A DNA stretch of 64,000 nt from positions 1-64,000 of the forward strand of contig NZ_BONY01000007.1 of NCBI RefSeq assembly GCF_016862955.1, read 5' to 3'. The translations under genes and the position numbers were made by a program. The notes under the pieces are model-generated. The model was not told the DNA's origin. It made no database searches and saw nothing but the letters and a program-made list of their open reading frames with translations. Source of the stretch: Rhizocola hellebori (GTDB taxonomy: Bacteria; Actinomycetota; Actinomycetes; Mycobacteriales; Micromonosporaceae). The first letter of the stretch is position 1; every line of letters begins with the position of its first letter. This document shows, piece by piece, positions 50,901-59,439 of the stretch.

Positions 50901-51590
50901 GTGAGCGACCCCCGAACCGAGCCGCTTCCACCCGCCGCCGACCCCTGGGAGGGCCGGGCCTCGGTGCCCAGCGGCGCGGGCATGCCACCCACCGGCGTCA
51001 TGCCGCAGGTCATCTTCGTCGAAGTCGCGCGCAAACGGCGCTGGCCGTGGGTGCTTGGCATCTTCGGCCTGCTGAGCCTGATCTGCTGCGGCCTATGCGC
51101 TTTCGCCACCATCCCGGTGTGGGAGCAGTACCCGTCAAAGATTTCGCCTATGCCGCAAGACGTGGCCGGCCTGCAGCGGGACAAGAACGGCGCCGTGCGG
51201 CTGATCGCGCTGGCCGCGGCCGACCGGATCCGGCTGGAGTGGAACATCGACGACGCGTTCGCCGACAACTTCGTCGACCCGAAGTCGGCCCAGCGCAACA
51301 TCATCACCTTCGGGGCCACCCTGCTGGTGTGGAATCCGGGCGGCGATCTCGACAACGCCATCAAGGGTCAAGGCAAGAGCCTCACCAACGTCACGCCGTT
51401 CCCCGCGGGCCGGATGGGCGGATACCTCAAGTGCGCCAACGGCCAGGACGACAAGGGCGTGCCGATCGTCATCTGCGCCTGGATCGACCACGGCAGCATG
51501 GGCATGAGCCTGTGCTACGGCCAGCGGCCGATGCCCGAGTGCGCCGCATTCCTGCGAACCTTGCGCGAAGCCATCATCGTCCGTCCCTAG
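50901..51590 (+). CDS. Single-pass membrane hypothetical protein
   Basis: A 229-residue protein with a Pro-rich cytoplasmic head (residues 1-45), one transmembrane segment (WPWVLGIFGLLSLICCGLCAF) and an extracytoplasmic domain with Cys residues (LKCANGQD, VICAWIDHG and LCYGQRPMPEC). It resembles actinomycete proteins of unknown function with an N-terminal PPxxPxxx linker. The GTG start has no strong Shine-Dalgarno. It is divergent from the SRPBCC gene and may share its operator region. Confidence 0.72.
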   Translation: MSDPRTEPLPPAADPWEGRASVPSGAGMPPTGVMPQVIFVEVARKRRWPWVLGIFGLLSLICCGLCAFATIPVWEQYPSKISPMPQDVAGLQRDKNGAVRLIALAAADRIRLEWNIDDAFADNFVDPKSAQRNIITFGATLLVWNPGGDLDNAIKGQGKSLTNVTPFPAGRMGGYLKCANGQDDKGVPIVICAWIDHGSMGMSLCYGQRPMPECAAFLRTLREAIIVRP

Positions 51591-51639
51591 GCCACTCGCC
51601 CAGAAACATGCGGCAAGAGCATGCACTAACGTTAGGGCT

Positions 51640-52230
51640 GTGCGGCTGGTCGGTTGCGCGCTGGCGTGGCTGGCCCTCACCCTCGGGGTGGCGCTCAAGC
51701 TGCCCTTCCTGATGCAACTCGACGTCGATGCCCGGCAAGCCTTGCGGGTGCCCGGGTTCGTGGCGTCCTCGCGTGTGCTGACCAACGCCGGTGATCCGCT
51801 GGTGATGCTCGCGCTGGCCCTGTGCCTGCTCGCCGTGCTGGTGTCGTGGCGCGAATGGGAGAAGGCGAAGCTGGTCGCCGGGGCGTTTCTGGCGGTGGCC
51901 CTGTTCCGGTGGGGCGTGCTGTGGCTGGTGGAGCGCGGCCGGCCCGCCGATGCCGACGCCGATGCGCTCGGCTGGTCCTACCCGTCGGGGCACACCGCCT
52001 ACAGCCTCACCGCCGCCATGCTGCTCTACCTGTTGGTAACGCCCACGCTGCGTCAAACGTGGCAGCACACCGCGTTACTGGTGGTGGTGGTCGCTTGGCC
52101 GACGACCGTTGCCCTGACCCGGGTTCAGCTCGGCGTACATTGGCCCATCGATGTTCTCGCGGGCTGGCTGCTGCCGCTGATCATTGTCCCGACGGTGGTA
52201 AATATCGCCAACTTTGAGGCCCGCCGCTAG
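51640..52230 (+). CDS. PAP2-family membrane phosphatase
   Basis: A 196-residue integral membrane phosphatase. The conserved motifs are VERGRPADADADALGWSYPSGHTAYSLT (KxxxxxxRP-like and PSGH) and GVHWPIDVLAGWL (SRxxxxxHxxxD type, catalytic His). It may dephosphorylate undecaprenyl pyrophosphate or another lipid phosphate. Five or six hydrophobic segments are visible. Upstream, the palindrome CTAACGTTAG (51626-51635) lies 4 bp before the GTG start. Confidence 0.88.
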   Translation: MRLVGCALAWLALTLGVALKLPFLMQLDVDARQALRVPGFVASSRVLTNAGDPLVMLALALCLLAVLVSWREWEKAKLVAGAFLAVALFRWGVLWLVERGRPADADADALGWSYPSGHTAYSLTAAMLLYLLVTPTLRQTWQHTALLVVVVAWPTTVALTRVQLGVHWPIDVLAGWLLPLIIVPTVVNIANFEARR

Positions 52231-52240
52231 GCTGCGCGAT

Positions 52241-52774
52241 GTGAAAAGGTGGCTGCGGCCCGCCGGCTTCGTCCTTGCCGGGCTGTTCTTGTTGATGCCG
52301 TTCATCGCGGTGTCGTGTGACACCCCGGGCGGCTACGGCCGGGCCGCGCCCGGCGGCACCACCACCTACACCGGCACCGATCTCATTACGGGCGGCTCCC
52401 CCGACGTCACCGCGGACAAGGTGCGCGAGGGCGTGGATGAGAAGCTCGATCCGCAGCCGCTGGCCATGGCCGTCGCGCTGCTCATCCTCGCCGGGGCGGT
52501 GATCGCCCTGATCTTCGAGCACCAGCTGCTGCGCCGCGCCATCGGCACCGCGGTCGCCGGCGCGGCCGCGATCTTCCTGATCGCCAACCAGCTGACCGTC
52601 CAGTCGCTACTGCGATCCCGGCTGCGCGAGCAGATCACCGAGCCGGTGCCGCCGGACAAGCAGATCAGCGATTTCGTCCAGAACCAGAGCGGGTTCTGGC
52701 TTTGCCTGAGCACCCTGGTGGTACTGGTCATGCTCAACGGGATCGGCTGGCTGCGCTCAGCTACGCGTGAGTAG
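52241..52774 (+). CDS. Small membrane protein
   Basis: A 177-residue membrane protein with three hydrophobic segments (FVLAGLFLLMPFIAVSC near the N-terminus, LAMAVALLILAGAVIALIFEH, and FWLCLSTLVVLVMLNGIGWL) plus a middle segment. No family is recognised. GTG 52241 starts 10 bp after the PAP2 stop, so the two are probably co-transcribed. Its end overlaps the thioesterase gene by a few bases. A lipoprotein-like Cys (IAVSCD) near residue 26 is notable. Confidence 0.7.
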   Translation: MKRWLRPAGFVLAGLFLLMPFIAVSCDTPGGYGRAAPGGTTTYTGTDLITGGSPDVTADKVREGVDEKLDPQPLAMAVALLILAGAVIALIFEHQLLRRAIGTAVAGAAAIFLIANQLTVQSLLRSRLREQITEPVPPDKQISDFVQNQSGFWLCLSTLVVLVMLNGIGWLRSATRE

Positions 52775-53150
52775 CATCGGGCTCGTGGATCTCTTGGAGC
52801 GGATGGGCATCATCATCAAGGAAGCGACGCCGGAGCGTGTGGTCGCCACCATGCCGGTGGAGGGCAACACGCAGCCGTTCGGGCTGCTGCACGGCGGGGC
52901 TTCGTGTGTGCTCGCCGAAACGCTCGGCTCGGTCGGCGCGTCCTTGCATGGCCAGAGCATCGGACGCCCCAAAGCGGTCGGCATCGACATCTCCGCCACC
53001 CACCATCGCGCGGTCACCGAAGGCACCGTCACCGGCGTGGCTACACCGCTACATCTGGGCGGAACGGTCGCCAGCTATGAGATCGTCATCTCTGACGAAG
53101 AGGGAAACCGGGTCTGTACGGCACGGCTGACCTGCCTTATCCGAAAGTAG
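52767..53150 (+). CDS. PaaI-type hotdog thioesterase
   Basis: A 127-residue hotdog-fold acyl-CoA thioesterase. ATMPVEGNTQPFGLLHGGAS carries the PaaI motif (HGG), with AVGIDISATHHRAVTEGTV as the second conserved block. The natural acyl-CoA is unknown. It overlaps the end of the preceding membrane protein gene by 8 bp and ends 5 bp before the threonine synthase gene, so the three probably form one transcript. Confidence 0.9.
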   Translation: MSSIGLVDLLERMGIIIKEATPERVVATMPVEGNTQPFGLLHGGASCVLAETLGSVGASLHGQSIGRPKAVGIDISATHHRAVTEGTVTGVATPLHLGGTVASYEIVISDEEGNRVCTARLTCLIRK

Positions 53151-53155
53151 CCCCG

Positions 53156-54325
53156 ATGTTTGTCTCCGGACTGGACTGCCCACGCTGCGGCGCCCAACAC
53201 GACGCCGCCAAGCCGCAGAACCTTTGCGACTGCGGCTCGCCGCTGCTGACACGATATGACCTGGGCGCGGTCCACAACGCCGTCACCCAGGCCGAGATCG
53301 CCACCCGCCCGGCCGACCTGTGGCGCTATCGCGAGCTGCTGCCGGTCGTGGCGATGGACAACCAGACCAGCCTCGGCGAGGGCTGGACTCCGATGTGGCC
53401 GGCCGAGGCTTACGGCAAGGCCATCGGCCTGTCCAATCTGCTCCTCAAGGACGAGGGCCTGATCCCGACCGGGTCGTTCAAGGCGCGCGGCGCAGCGGTC
53501 GGCGTGTCGCGGGCCAAGGAGCTCGGCGCAAGGCACGTGGCCATGCCCACCAACGGAAACGCCGGTGCCGCCTGGGCGACCTACGCCGCCCGCGCCGGGC
53601 TGCGGTGCACCATCGCCATGCCCTACGCCGCGCCGGAGATCTGCCGCCAGGAGATAGTCGCCGCCGGAGCCGAGCTGCACCTGGTCGACGGGCTCATCAG
53701 CGACGCCGGCAAGCTGATCGCGAAGCTGATCGCCGAGTCGCAGGGCGAGATCTTCGACGCCTCGACGCTGAAGGAGCCCTACCGCCTCGAGGGTAAAAAG
53801 ACGATGGGCCTGGAAATCGCCGAGCAGCTCGGCTGGCGCACCCCCGACGTCATCATCTATCCCACCGGCGGGGGAGTGGGGCTGATCGGCATCTGGAAAG
53901 CGTTCGAGGAGCTGCGCGAGCTCGGCTGGATCACCGGCCGGATGCCGCGCCTGGTCGCGGCGCAGTCCAGCGGCTGCGCGCCGATCGTGCAAGCTTTCTC
54001 GCGCGGCGAAAAGCAGGCCCAGCCATGGCCCGATGCGCAGACCGTCGCGTTCGGCATCACCGTGCCTGCCCCGCTTGGCGACGAGCTGATCCTCAATTCG
54101 CTATTTGCCAGTGGGGGTACGGCGATAGCCGTCGACGACTCGGAAATCCTCGAAGACCTGGCCGAATTCGGCCGCCGCGAAGGCCTGCTGCTGTGCCCGG
54201 AGGGCGCGGCCTGCCTCAGCGCCGCCCGCAAGCTGCGCGCCAGCGGATGGCTGGCCGCCGACGAGGAGATCGTCGTGCTCAACACCGGTTCGGGCCTGAA
54301 GTACCCGGGCACGATTCAGCTGTAG
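53156..54325 (+). CDS. thrC: Threonine synthase
   Basis: A 389-residue PLP enzyme that converts O-phosphohomoserine to threonine. A zinc-ribbon-like N-terminus (LDCPRCGAQ and LCDCGSP) precedes the fold type II core. The PLP lysine is in LIPTGSFKARGAAVGVS, the phosphate and substrate loop is PTNGNAGAAWATYAA, and GGGVGLIGIWKAF and TGSGLKYPGTI are typical. A related pyridoxal ligase cannot be excluded, but the Zn-ribbon and motifs fit threonine synthase. It lies in a run of co-directional genes. Confidence 0.9.
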   Translation: MFVSGLDCPRCGAQHDAAKPQNLCDCGSPLLTRYDLGAVHNAVTQAEIATRPADLWRYRELLPVVAMDNQTSLGEGWTPMWPAEAYGKAIGLSNLLLKDEGLIPTGSFKARGAAVGVSRAKELGARHVAMPTNGNAGAAWATYAARAGLRCTIAMPYAAPEICRQEIVAAGAELHLVDGLISDAGKLIAKLIAESQGEIFDASTLKEPYRLEGKKTMGLEIAEQLGWRTPDVIIYPTGGGVGLIGIWKAFEELRELGWITGRMPRLVAAQSSGCAPIVQAFSRGEKQAQPWPDAQTVAFGITVPAPLGDELILNSLFASGGTAIAVDDSEILEDLAEFGRREGLLLCPEGAACLSAARKLRASGWLAADEEIVVLNTGSGLKYPGTIQL

Positions 54326-54370
54326 GCGATCGCCGGGCATGCCCGGCCGGGGCGGCGTGTTGTCGGTGGC

Positions 54371-55300
54371 ATGACAACCGAGCGAGAGGCGCTGGACGCC
54401 TACAGCCAGGTCGTCACCTCGGTCGCGGCCAAAGTGCTGCCGAGTGTGGCGGCCCTTGCCGTGCGCACGCCGCGGGGCGGGGGAGCGGGCTCCGCGGTCA
54501 CCTTCACCGACGACGGTTTCCTGCTCACCAGCGCCCATGTGGTCACCGGCGCGGGTGGTGGCACGGCCACCTTCGCCGACGGGGTCGAGTCGCGCTTTGA
54601 CGTGGTGGGCGCCGACCCGCTCTCCGATCTGGCTGTGCTTCGGGTGCTGGCGGCTTCCGTACCCAAAGCAGAGCTTGGCGATGCCGACAAACTGCGCGTT
54701 GGCCAGATGGTGGTGGCCGTCGGCAATCCCATGGGGCTGGCCGGTTCGGTGACCGCGGGGGTCGTGTCGGCGCTGGGCCGTTCGCTGCCCACCCGCGACG
54801 GTCGCCGGGTACGCCTCATCGACGACGTCATCCAGACCGATGCCGCCCTCAACCCCGGCAACTCCGGCGGCGCGCTGGCCGATTCGCTGGGCCGCGTCAT
54901 CGGCGTGAACACCGCGATCGCCGGCTACGGCCTGGGCCTGGCCGTGCCCATCAACTCCACCACCCGTCAGATCATCAGTGAGCTGATCTCGACGGGCCGG
55001 GTCAGGCGCGCCTGGCTCGGGGTCGCCGGAGTGCCGATCCCGCTGCCGCCGCAGATAGCCGCAAAAGTGGGCCACCGCAACGGATTACGGGTGGTGGAGG
55101 TGGTGCCGGGCAGTCCGGCCGGCCTGGCCGGGGTCTACCTGGGCGACGTGTTCCTCAACGCCGGCGGGCAGCCGGTCCAGAGCGTGCAAGCGTTGCAGCG
55201 GCTCATGCTCGGCCCCGCCATCGGCTCCCGGCTTCCGGTCACCCTGCTGCGCCGCGGCGCCCTCGTCGACGTCGTGATCACCCCCACCGAGCTGGCGTAG
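54371..55300 (+). CDS. HtrA-type trypsin-like serine protease with PDZ domain, no signal peptide
   Basis: A 309-residue protease. The catalytic triad is His in LLTSAHVVTGAGG, Asp in DPLSDLAVLRV and Ser in ALNPGNSGGALADSLG. The PDZ domain is at the C-terminus (GLRVVEVVPGSPAGLAGVYL, LPVTLLRRGALVDVVIT). HtrA/DegP proteins normally carry a signal peptide or transmembrane helix; here none is visible, so it may act in the cytoplasm or on the inner face of the membrane. It ends 34 bp before the membrane protein start. Confidence 0.92.
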   Translation: MTTEREALDAYSQVVTSVAAKVLPSVAALAVRTPRGGGAGSAVTFTDDGFLLTSAHVVTGAGGGTATFADGVESRFDVVGADPLSDLAVLRVLAASVPKAELGDADKLRVGQMVVAVGNPMGLAGSVTAGVVSALGRSLPTRDGRRVRLIDDVIQTDAALNPGNSGGALADSLGRVIGVNTAIAGYGLGLAVPINSTTRQIISELISTGRVRRAWLGVAGVPIPLPPQIAAKVGHRNGLRVVEVVPGSPAGLAGVYLGDVFLNAGGQPVQSVQALQRLMLGPAIGSRLPVTLLRRGALVDVVITPTELA

Positions 55301-55334
55301 TTTGCGGAAAGCCCGTGGGGGTAAGGGTTTGACG

Positions 55335-55886
55335 GTGAACACACGCAACGAGACCGATCTGGAAAGCTGGGACCGCCGCCTCATCGAGCTGCTGCAGGAG
55401 ATCCGGGTGGCGCAGACCGGCGGCCAGATCCTGTTCGCCTTCCTGCTGACGCTGCCTTTCTCGGCCCGCTTCGGCGAGGTGAACAGCCTGGAGCAGACCG
55501 TCTACGTGATGACGCTGTGCTTCGCCGCCACCTCGATGGCGCTGCTGATCGCGCCGGTGGCCTACCACCGTCAGGTGTTCCGGCAAGGGCTCAAACCCCG
55601 CCTGGTGCAGACGGCCTCGGTGCTGGCGCAGGCGGGCCTGGTGGCGCTGCTGCTGGCCATCACCGGAGCCGTGTTCCTCGCGCTCGACGTCGTCGCCGGC
55701 CTGACCTGGGCCGCCGTTCTGGCCGGGGTCCTGGCCGGAATCTATGTCCTGCTCTGGTACGTGCTGCCGGTCTTCGACGCGCTGCGCCACAGCCCGAAAA
55801 GCGCCAGCGCTGCCGCCGCCACCAGCGGGCCGCCGTCGCGGACCAGGCCATCGACGCCCAGCAGCAGCCAGCACAGCGGAAGATGA
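55335..55886 (+). CDS. DUF6328-family membrane protein
   Basis: A 183-residue protein with four hydrophobic helices after a short head (DRRLIELLQEIRVAQTGGQI, LFAFLLTLPFSARFGEV, VYVMTLCFAATSMALLIAPVA, LAQAGLVALLLAITGAVFLA, ALDVVAGLTWAAVLAGVLAG). The pattern matches DUF6328. GTG 55335 is chosen. The low-complexity C-terminal tail (SPKSASAAAATSGPPSRTRP) lies in the 145-bp overlap with the convergent membrane gene; the tail may not be functional. Confidence 0.8.
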   Translation: MNTRNETDLESWDRRLIELLQEIRVAQTGGQILFAFLLTLPFSARFGEVNSLEQTVYVMTLCFAATSMALLIAPVAYHRQVFRQGLKPRLVQTASVLAQAGLVALLLAITGAVFLALDVVAGLTWAAVLAGVLAGIYVLLWYVLPVFDALRHSPKSASAAAATSGPPSRTRPSTPSSSQHSGR

Positions 55887-56581
55887 ATCACTAGCACCAT
55901 CGCGGTCAGCCAGACCAGACCTGTTCTGGCCCAAGGCTTCTGGCGCATCAGGAAGCCGGTCACCACCAGCATCGCGTAGCTGACCACCAAAGCCGCCAGG
56001 AACCACATCCCGATCACCGGGCCCGACGCCAGATCGCCATCGAACACCAGCCCGAACGCCACCACACAGGCCACCAGCATCAGCGGGCTGTAGCTCAGCG
56101 CCGCCACCCGGGTGGTCAGCAGCCAACCCGGGGCGGGCGGACGCTTGGACCGCACCGGACCCCAGTCGATCCCCTTGCGCGTGAACACGATTCCCTTGCG
56201 CGGCTGGGTGAGGAAACCCACGACAGCCGGGGAGTGGTACATCAGCACGAGCACCGCGCCGCACAGCGCCGCCACCGCGGTGAAACCCACCAGCCCCCAC
56301 AGACTCGGCGGACCCTGACGCGGGACCACCAGCCTCGCCAGCGCGAACAGCGACGTCACCGACAGGATCACCGCCAGCGGCGGGGCGCTGGCCCGGCCCC
56401 GGCGCACCTGCCAGATCAGGACCAGGAAACCCAACGTGCGCAACAGCGCCCAGGTGGTGCGTACAAACAGCGCGTATCCGGCCTCCTCGGCCAGCCACCA
56501 GTTGAGCGCCTCCACCGCCGCCGTGGCCAGGGCGGTCAGTGCCAGCAGCACCACCAGCACCCTGATCACGCGCGGCGTCAT
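55742..56581 (-). CDS. Integral membrane protein of unknown function
   Basis: A 279-residue protein with about seven or eight hydrophobic helices (VLVVLLALTALATAAVEAL, LVGFTAVAALCGAVLVLMYH and others). A hydrophilic middle segment (GIDWGPVRSKRPPAP) separates two halves. No transporter motif is recognised. Its ATG overlaps the stop of the DUF456 gene (ATGA), so the pair is coupled. Its 3' end overlaps the opposite DUF6328 gene by 145 bp. Confidence 0.75.
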   Translation of the reverse strand: MTPRVIRVLVVLLALTALATAAVEALNWWLAEEAGYALFVRTTWALLRTLGFLVLIWQVRRGRASAPPLAVILSVTSLFALARLVVPRQGPPSLWGLVGFTAVAALCGAVLVLMYHSPAVVGFLTQPRKGIVFTRKGIDWGPVRSKRPPAPGWLLTTRVAALSYSPLMLVACVVAFGLVFDGDLASGPVIGMWFLAALVVSYAMLVVTGFLMRQKPWARTGLVWLTAMVLVIHLPLCWLLLGVDGLVRDGGPLVAAAALALFGLWRSASKTGSTYQSRT

Positions 56582-57084
56582 CCCGACATCACCAGCCCGA
56601 CCGCCCACGTCGCCGCCACAATCAGCGCCGCCGCCAGCTCGATCATGATCGCTATTCCGACCGCTTTGAGCGCCGCCTTCGTCGACGCCCACGCCGCCCT
56701 GGCATCCCCATGCCGGGTCTGCTCGGCCAGATAGATGCCCAACACGAACCCGGCCACCAGCCCGACTATCGGCACCACGAAGAACCCGACCAGACCCAGC
56801 AGCCCGCCGAAGATGATCGACCGTTTCGGTACCCCGGAATCCTGCAGCCTTTTGCCTGGTACCGCGTACTTGGCCAGCCAGCCCGCCAGCGCGATCGTCG
56901 TGGCCACCGCGAACACCGGCCACCTGTCCCACGCCGTGCCGTCGGCGAAAATCGCCCAAGCGAGCACACTTAGCCAACACAGCAGCAGTCCCGGCAGCAC
57001 CGGCACCACCACCCCGCAGATCCCGATGAACATCACCAGGCCGCAGATCACCGTTATGGAAGTATTCGTATCGGTAAGGTCCAT
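56578..57084 (-). CDS. DUF456 membrane protein
   Basis: A 168-residue integral membrane protein with glycine-rich helices. ICGVVVPVLPGLLLCWLSVL and GGLLGLVGFFVVPIVGLVAG match DUF456, and FVLGIYLAEQTRHGDARAAW follows. The function of the family is unknown. It is 5 bp downstream of the acetyltransferase stop and joined to the next membrane gene by an ATGA overlap, so 57593 to 55742 is one leftward operon. Confidence 0.88.
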   Translation of the reverse strand: MDLTDTNTSITVICGLVMFIGICGVVVPVLPGLLLCWLSVLAWAIFADGTAWDRWPVFAVATTIALAGWLAKYAVPGKRLQDSGVPKRSIIFGGLLGLVGFFVVPIVGLVAGFVLGIYLAEQTRHGDARAAWASTKAALKAVGIAIMIELAAALIVAATWAVGLVMSG

Positions 57085-57089
57085 GACCC

Positions 57090-57593
57090 TCAGTTTCTGA
57101 AGCCGATTAGCCTTCGGTGCATCACGTGCAGTCCTACATACCCCTTAGTCGGATGCTGAAATGCCTCCGGCACCGTGGTCAGGATCTCGAATCCCACCGA
57201 CTGCCACAACCCCACCGCGTTGGTATTCGTCTCCACCACCGCGTTGAACTGCATCGCCCTGTACCCGTCCACCCGGGCCGCCTCCAGCACCCGGTTCACC
57301 AGAGCCCGGCCGATCCCCTTCCCCTCATGCTCCGGGTCGACCATGAACCCGGCATTGGCCACATGAGCCCCCGGCCCCGCCTGATTCCGATGAATCTCGG
57401 CCGTCCCCACCACCTTCCCGGCGGCATCCACCGCCACCAGCGTCCGGCCCGGCGGCTTGTGGAACCAGGTCGCCCTGGCATCCTCCTCCGCGATATCCGG
57501 ATCCCACGTAAACGTCTCGCCCGCTTTCAAAATTGGCTGCATAAACCGCCAGACAGCGGGCCAATCCTCCGGAAGCGCATTTCTGATCAGCAC
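57090..57593 (-). CDS. GNAT-family N-acetyltransferase
   Basis: A 167-residue GNAT enzyme. VVGTAEIHRNQAGPGAHVAN and GFMVDPEHEGKGIGRALVNR hold the core and acetyl-CoA loop, and FNAVVETNTNAVGLWQSVGF ends the fold. It resembles phosphinothricin/MnaT-like acetyltransferases, but the substrate is not inferable. It is the first gene of a leftward operon with the DUF456 gene. Confidence 0.87.
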   Translation of the reverse strand: MLIRNALPEDWPAVWRFMQPILKAGETFTWDPDIAEEDARATWFHKPPGRTLVAVDAAGKVVGTAEIHRNQAGPGAHVANAGFMVDPEHEGKGIGRALVNRVLEAARVDGYRAMQFNAVVETNTNAVGLWQSVGFEILTTVPEAFQHPTKGYVGLHVMHRRLIGFRN

Positions 57594-57732
57594 GGCCTTA
57601 GAATGCCACAGACGTGCCCCAGCCCACCCTCCTAGGACGCCCTACAGGATGTGCCCGGCGGGGCGGAAAACACCCTCTCGCGTCGATGCTGTACGCTTTC
57701 AAAGCCGCCGTGAGGAGTGATCCTGACGGCGA

Positions 57733-57806
<74 letters not shown>

Positions 57807-57823
57807 CAAGTTTCCGCAGCTAG

Positions 57824-57856
57824 ATGCCCATGAGCCTGATCAAGGTTCATGGGCAT
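57824..57856. terminator. Hairpin between tRNA-Pro and integrase
   Basis: ATGCCCATGAGCCT (57824-57837) pairs with AGGTTCATGGGCAT (57843-57856), with one G-T pair and a 5-nt loop. Rightward, TCTGCTATTTG follows. It can terminate tRNA transcription or the leftward int transcript. Confidence 0.75.
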
Positions 57857-57900
57857 TCTGCTATTTGATCCCTTACGGGGAGAAAATTGGGAGACGATCT

Positions 57901-59415
57901 TCATTTCTCGGCATCCTTCATCGAGCGATCGAGTGCGGCCACCGGCGAGCAGGGGGAGAGCTGACGCCTTTCCGCTAGGGCTTGCTCCCACGCGTCGGTG
58001 AGCCCGTCGAGCAGCCGCCGCACCATTTCCGAGGTGGCGTGCGAGTAGCGCGCTTGCACCGACCCGTCAGCGTGGCCCATCTGCTCATCCATCAGCGGCT
58101 TGGGCGTGCCTAGCTCTTCCATCAGCGTTTTGTATGTGTGACGCAGGCTGTGCGGCGTTAAGCCCGGGGCGATCGGCAGCCAGCACGCATCAGCCCTTCC
58201 GCTGGCGTTCCGTCCCCGCACCGGGATCCCCGGCCACGGCTCGCCGAGCAGCGGAACCGGTCGGGCCGGCATTGGTGCCTTCGCCGGGTAGGACCCGGTC
58301 GCCGCAGGCTGGAACAGCCACGCCGCGAACCCGTTTCGCCGCCAGAGCGATGCCGGGGTGGCCATCACGCTGCCTCGCACGTAGCCGAGCGCGTCGACGG
58401 CATCTTGCACGGTCTGCCGGGTGCGTTCGTCGAGCCGGTCGAGGTGGTTGAAGAAGTTCGACACTGTCCCGACCGACACACCCGCTTGGATGGCCACGTC
58501 CTTGGCCTTCGCCGATTCCCGCGTAGGGGCACCGTTGGCCGCCTTGTTGCCGCTGAACACGTACCGCAGCCCATGGCATGCGCACGGCTGCGGTGCCTTG
58601 TCCGCGATGTGGTTGGTTACCAACGTATGCAGCCAGGTCGGGATATGCACGCTACGGCGGGACTCGTCTTTGGGCGGGCAGCGGTGCATCTCGCCCGTGT
58701 CCAGTTCGTAGAGCTGCCACTCGACCCGCACGAGGTTGGGCCGCACGAACTGTGTCTCCAAGCCGACCAGCTCACCCCAGCGCATCCCGCTGAAACCCTT
58801 GAGCACCAGAGCAACGAACTCATCATCTCGCCCCGACAGCAGCGCCGCCCGTTCCGCGATCAGCAGCGTGCCCAGCGCCGTGGTAATCGCCTTCTCCTTC
58901 CCACGATTCGCCGCCCGGCCAGTGCGCCTGCCACGGCCGCGCCGTCGCCTCGCGGCGTTCCTGACGATGAGCCCTTCCTCGGTGGCGTCCTCCAGGATCG
59001 TGTGCAACACCTTGCGCCACAGGCGAAGGCTGGCATCCGCGTAGCCGAGCCCCTTCTCCCGTTTCTCCCACAATGCGATCTCCGTCGCCGTGATGTCCGC
59101 CAACGCCAACTCACCGAACGCGGGCAGCAAGTGATCCTCGATCGCCCGTCGGTAGCCCTGCATCGTGGACAGCGCCAAATCCAGCCGCTCGAACCACTCG
59201 TTGGAATAGTCCACGAACAACACCCGACCCGCAGCCGGATTGCGGAACGTGTTGGCACGCACGGTTGCCTCGGCATCGTCGGCCGCTTGTTCTGCTTCGC
59301 GCTTGGTGCGAAATCTGACGGTGCCGCCGATGGCATCCTTAACTATGTCATATCTGCCGTCGGCGAGCTTGAAGCGAGCGCGGTAGTAGTCGCCCCGCTT
59401 TTCCGCATATCCCAT
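57901..59415 (-). CDS. int: Tyrosine site-specific integrase with an internal LacI-type helix-turn-helix
   Basis: A 504-residue tyrosine recombinase. The N-terminal SAM-like core-binding domain is at about 65-150. Catalytic residues are Arg212 (SGMRWGE), the box HSLRHT (His422, Arg425), His448 (MGHAD) and the nucleophile Tyr457 (ARYSHA). Between Arg212 and the HxxR box lies an unusual insert at about 301-347. There KDVAIQAGVSVGTVSNFFNH, then LDRLDERTRQTVQDAVDALG and YVRG, is a near-perfect LacI DNA-binding domain. It integrates the AICE at tRNA-Pro. Several AGGAAGG-like sites precede the ATG. Confidence 0.93.
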   Translation of the reverse strand: MGYAEKRGDYYRARFKLADGRYDIVKDAIGGTVRFRTKREAEQAADDAEATVRANTFRNPAAGRVLFVDYSNEWFERLDLALSTMQGYRRAIEDHLLPAFGELALADITATEIALWEKREKGLGYADASLRLWRKVLHTILEDATEEGLIVRNAARRRRGRGRRTGRAANRGKEKAITTALGTLLIAERAALLSGRDDEFVALVLKGFSGMRWGELVGLETQFVRPNLVRVEWQLYELDTGEMHRCPPKDESRRSVHIPTWLHTLVTNHIADKAPQPCACHGLRYVFSGNKAANGAPTRESAKAKDVAIQAGVSVGTVSNFFNHLDRLDERTRQTVQDAVDALGYVRGSVMATPASLWRRNGFAAWLFQPAATGSYPAKAPMPARPVPLLGEPWPGIPVRGRNASGRADACWLPIAPGLTPHSLRHTYKTLMEELGTPKPLMDEQMGHADGSVQARYSHATSEMVRRLLDGLTDAWEQALAERRQLSPCSPVAALDRSMKDAEK

Positions 59416-59439
59416 GGCGTTCCTTCCCTCCTTCCCTTC

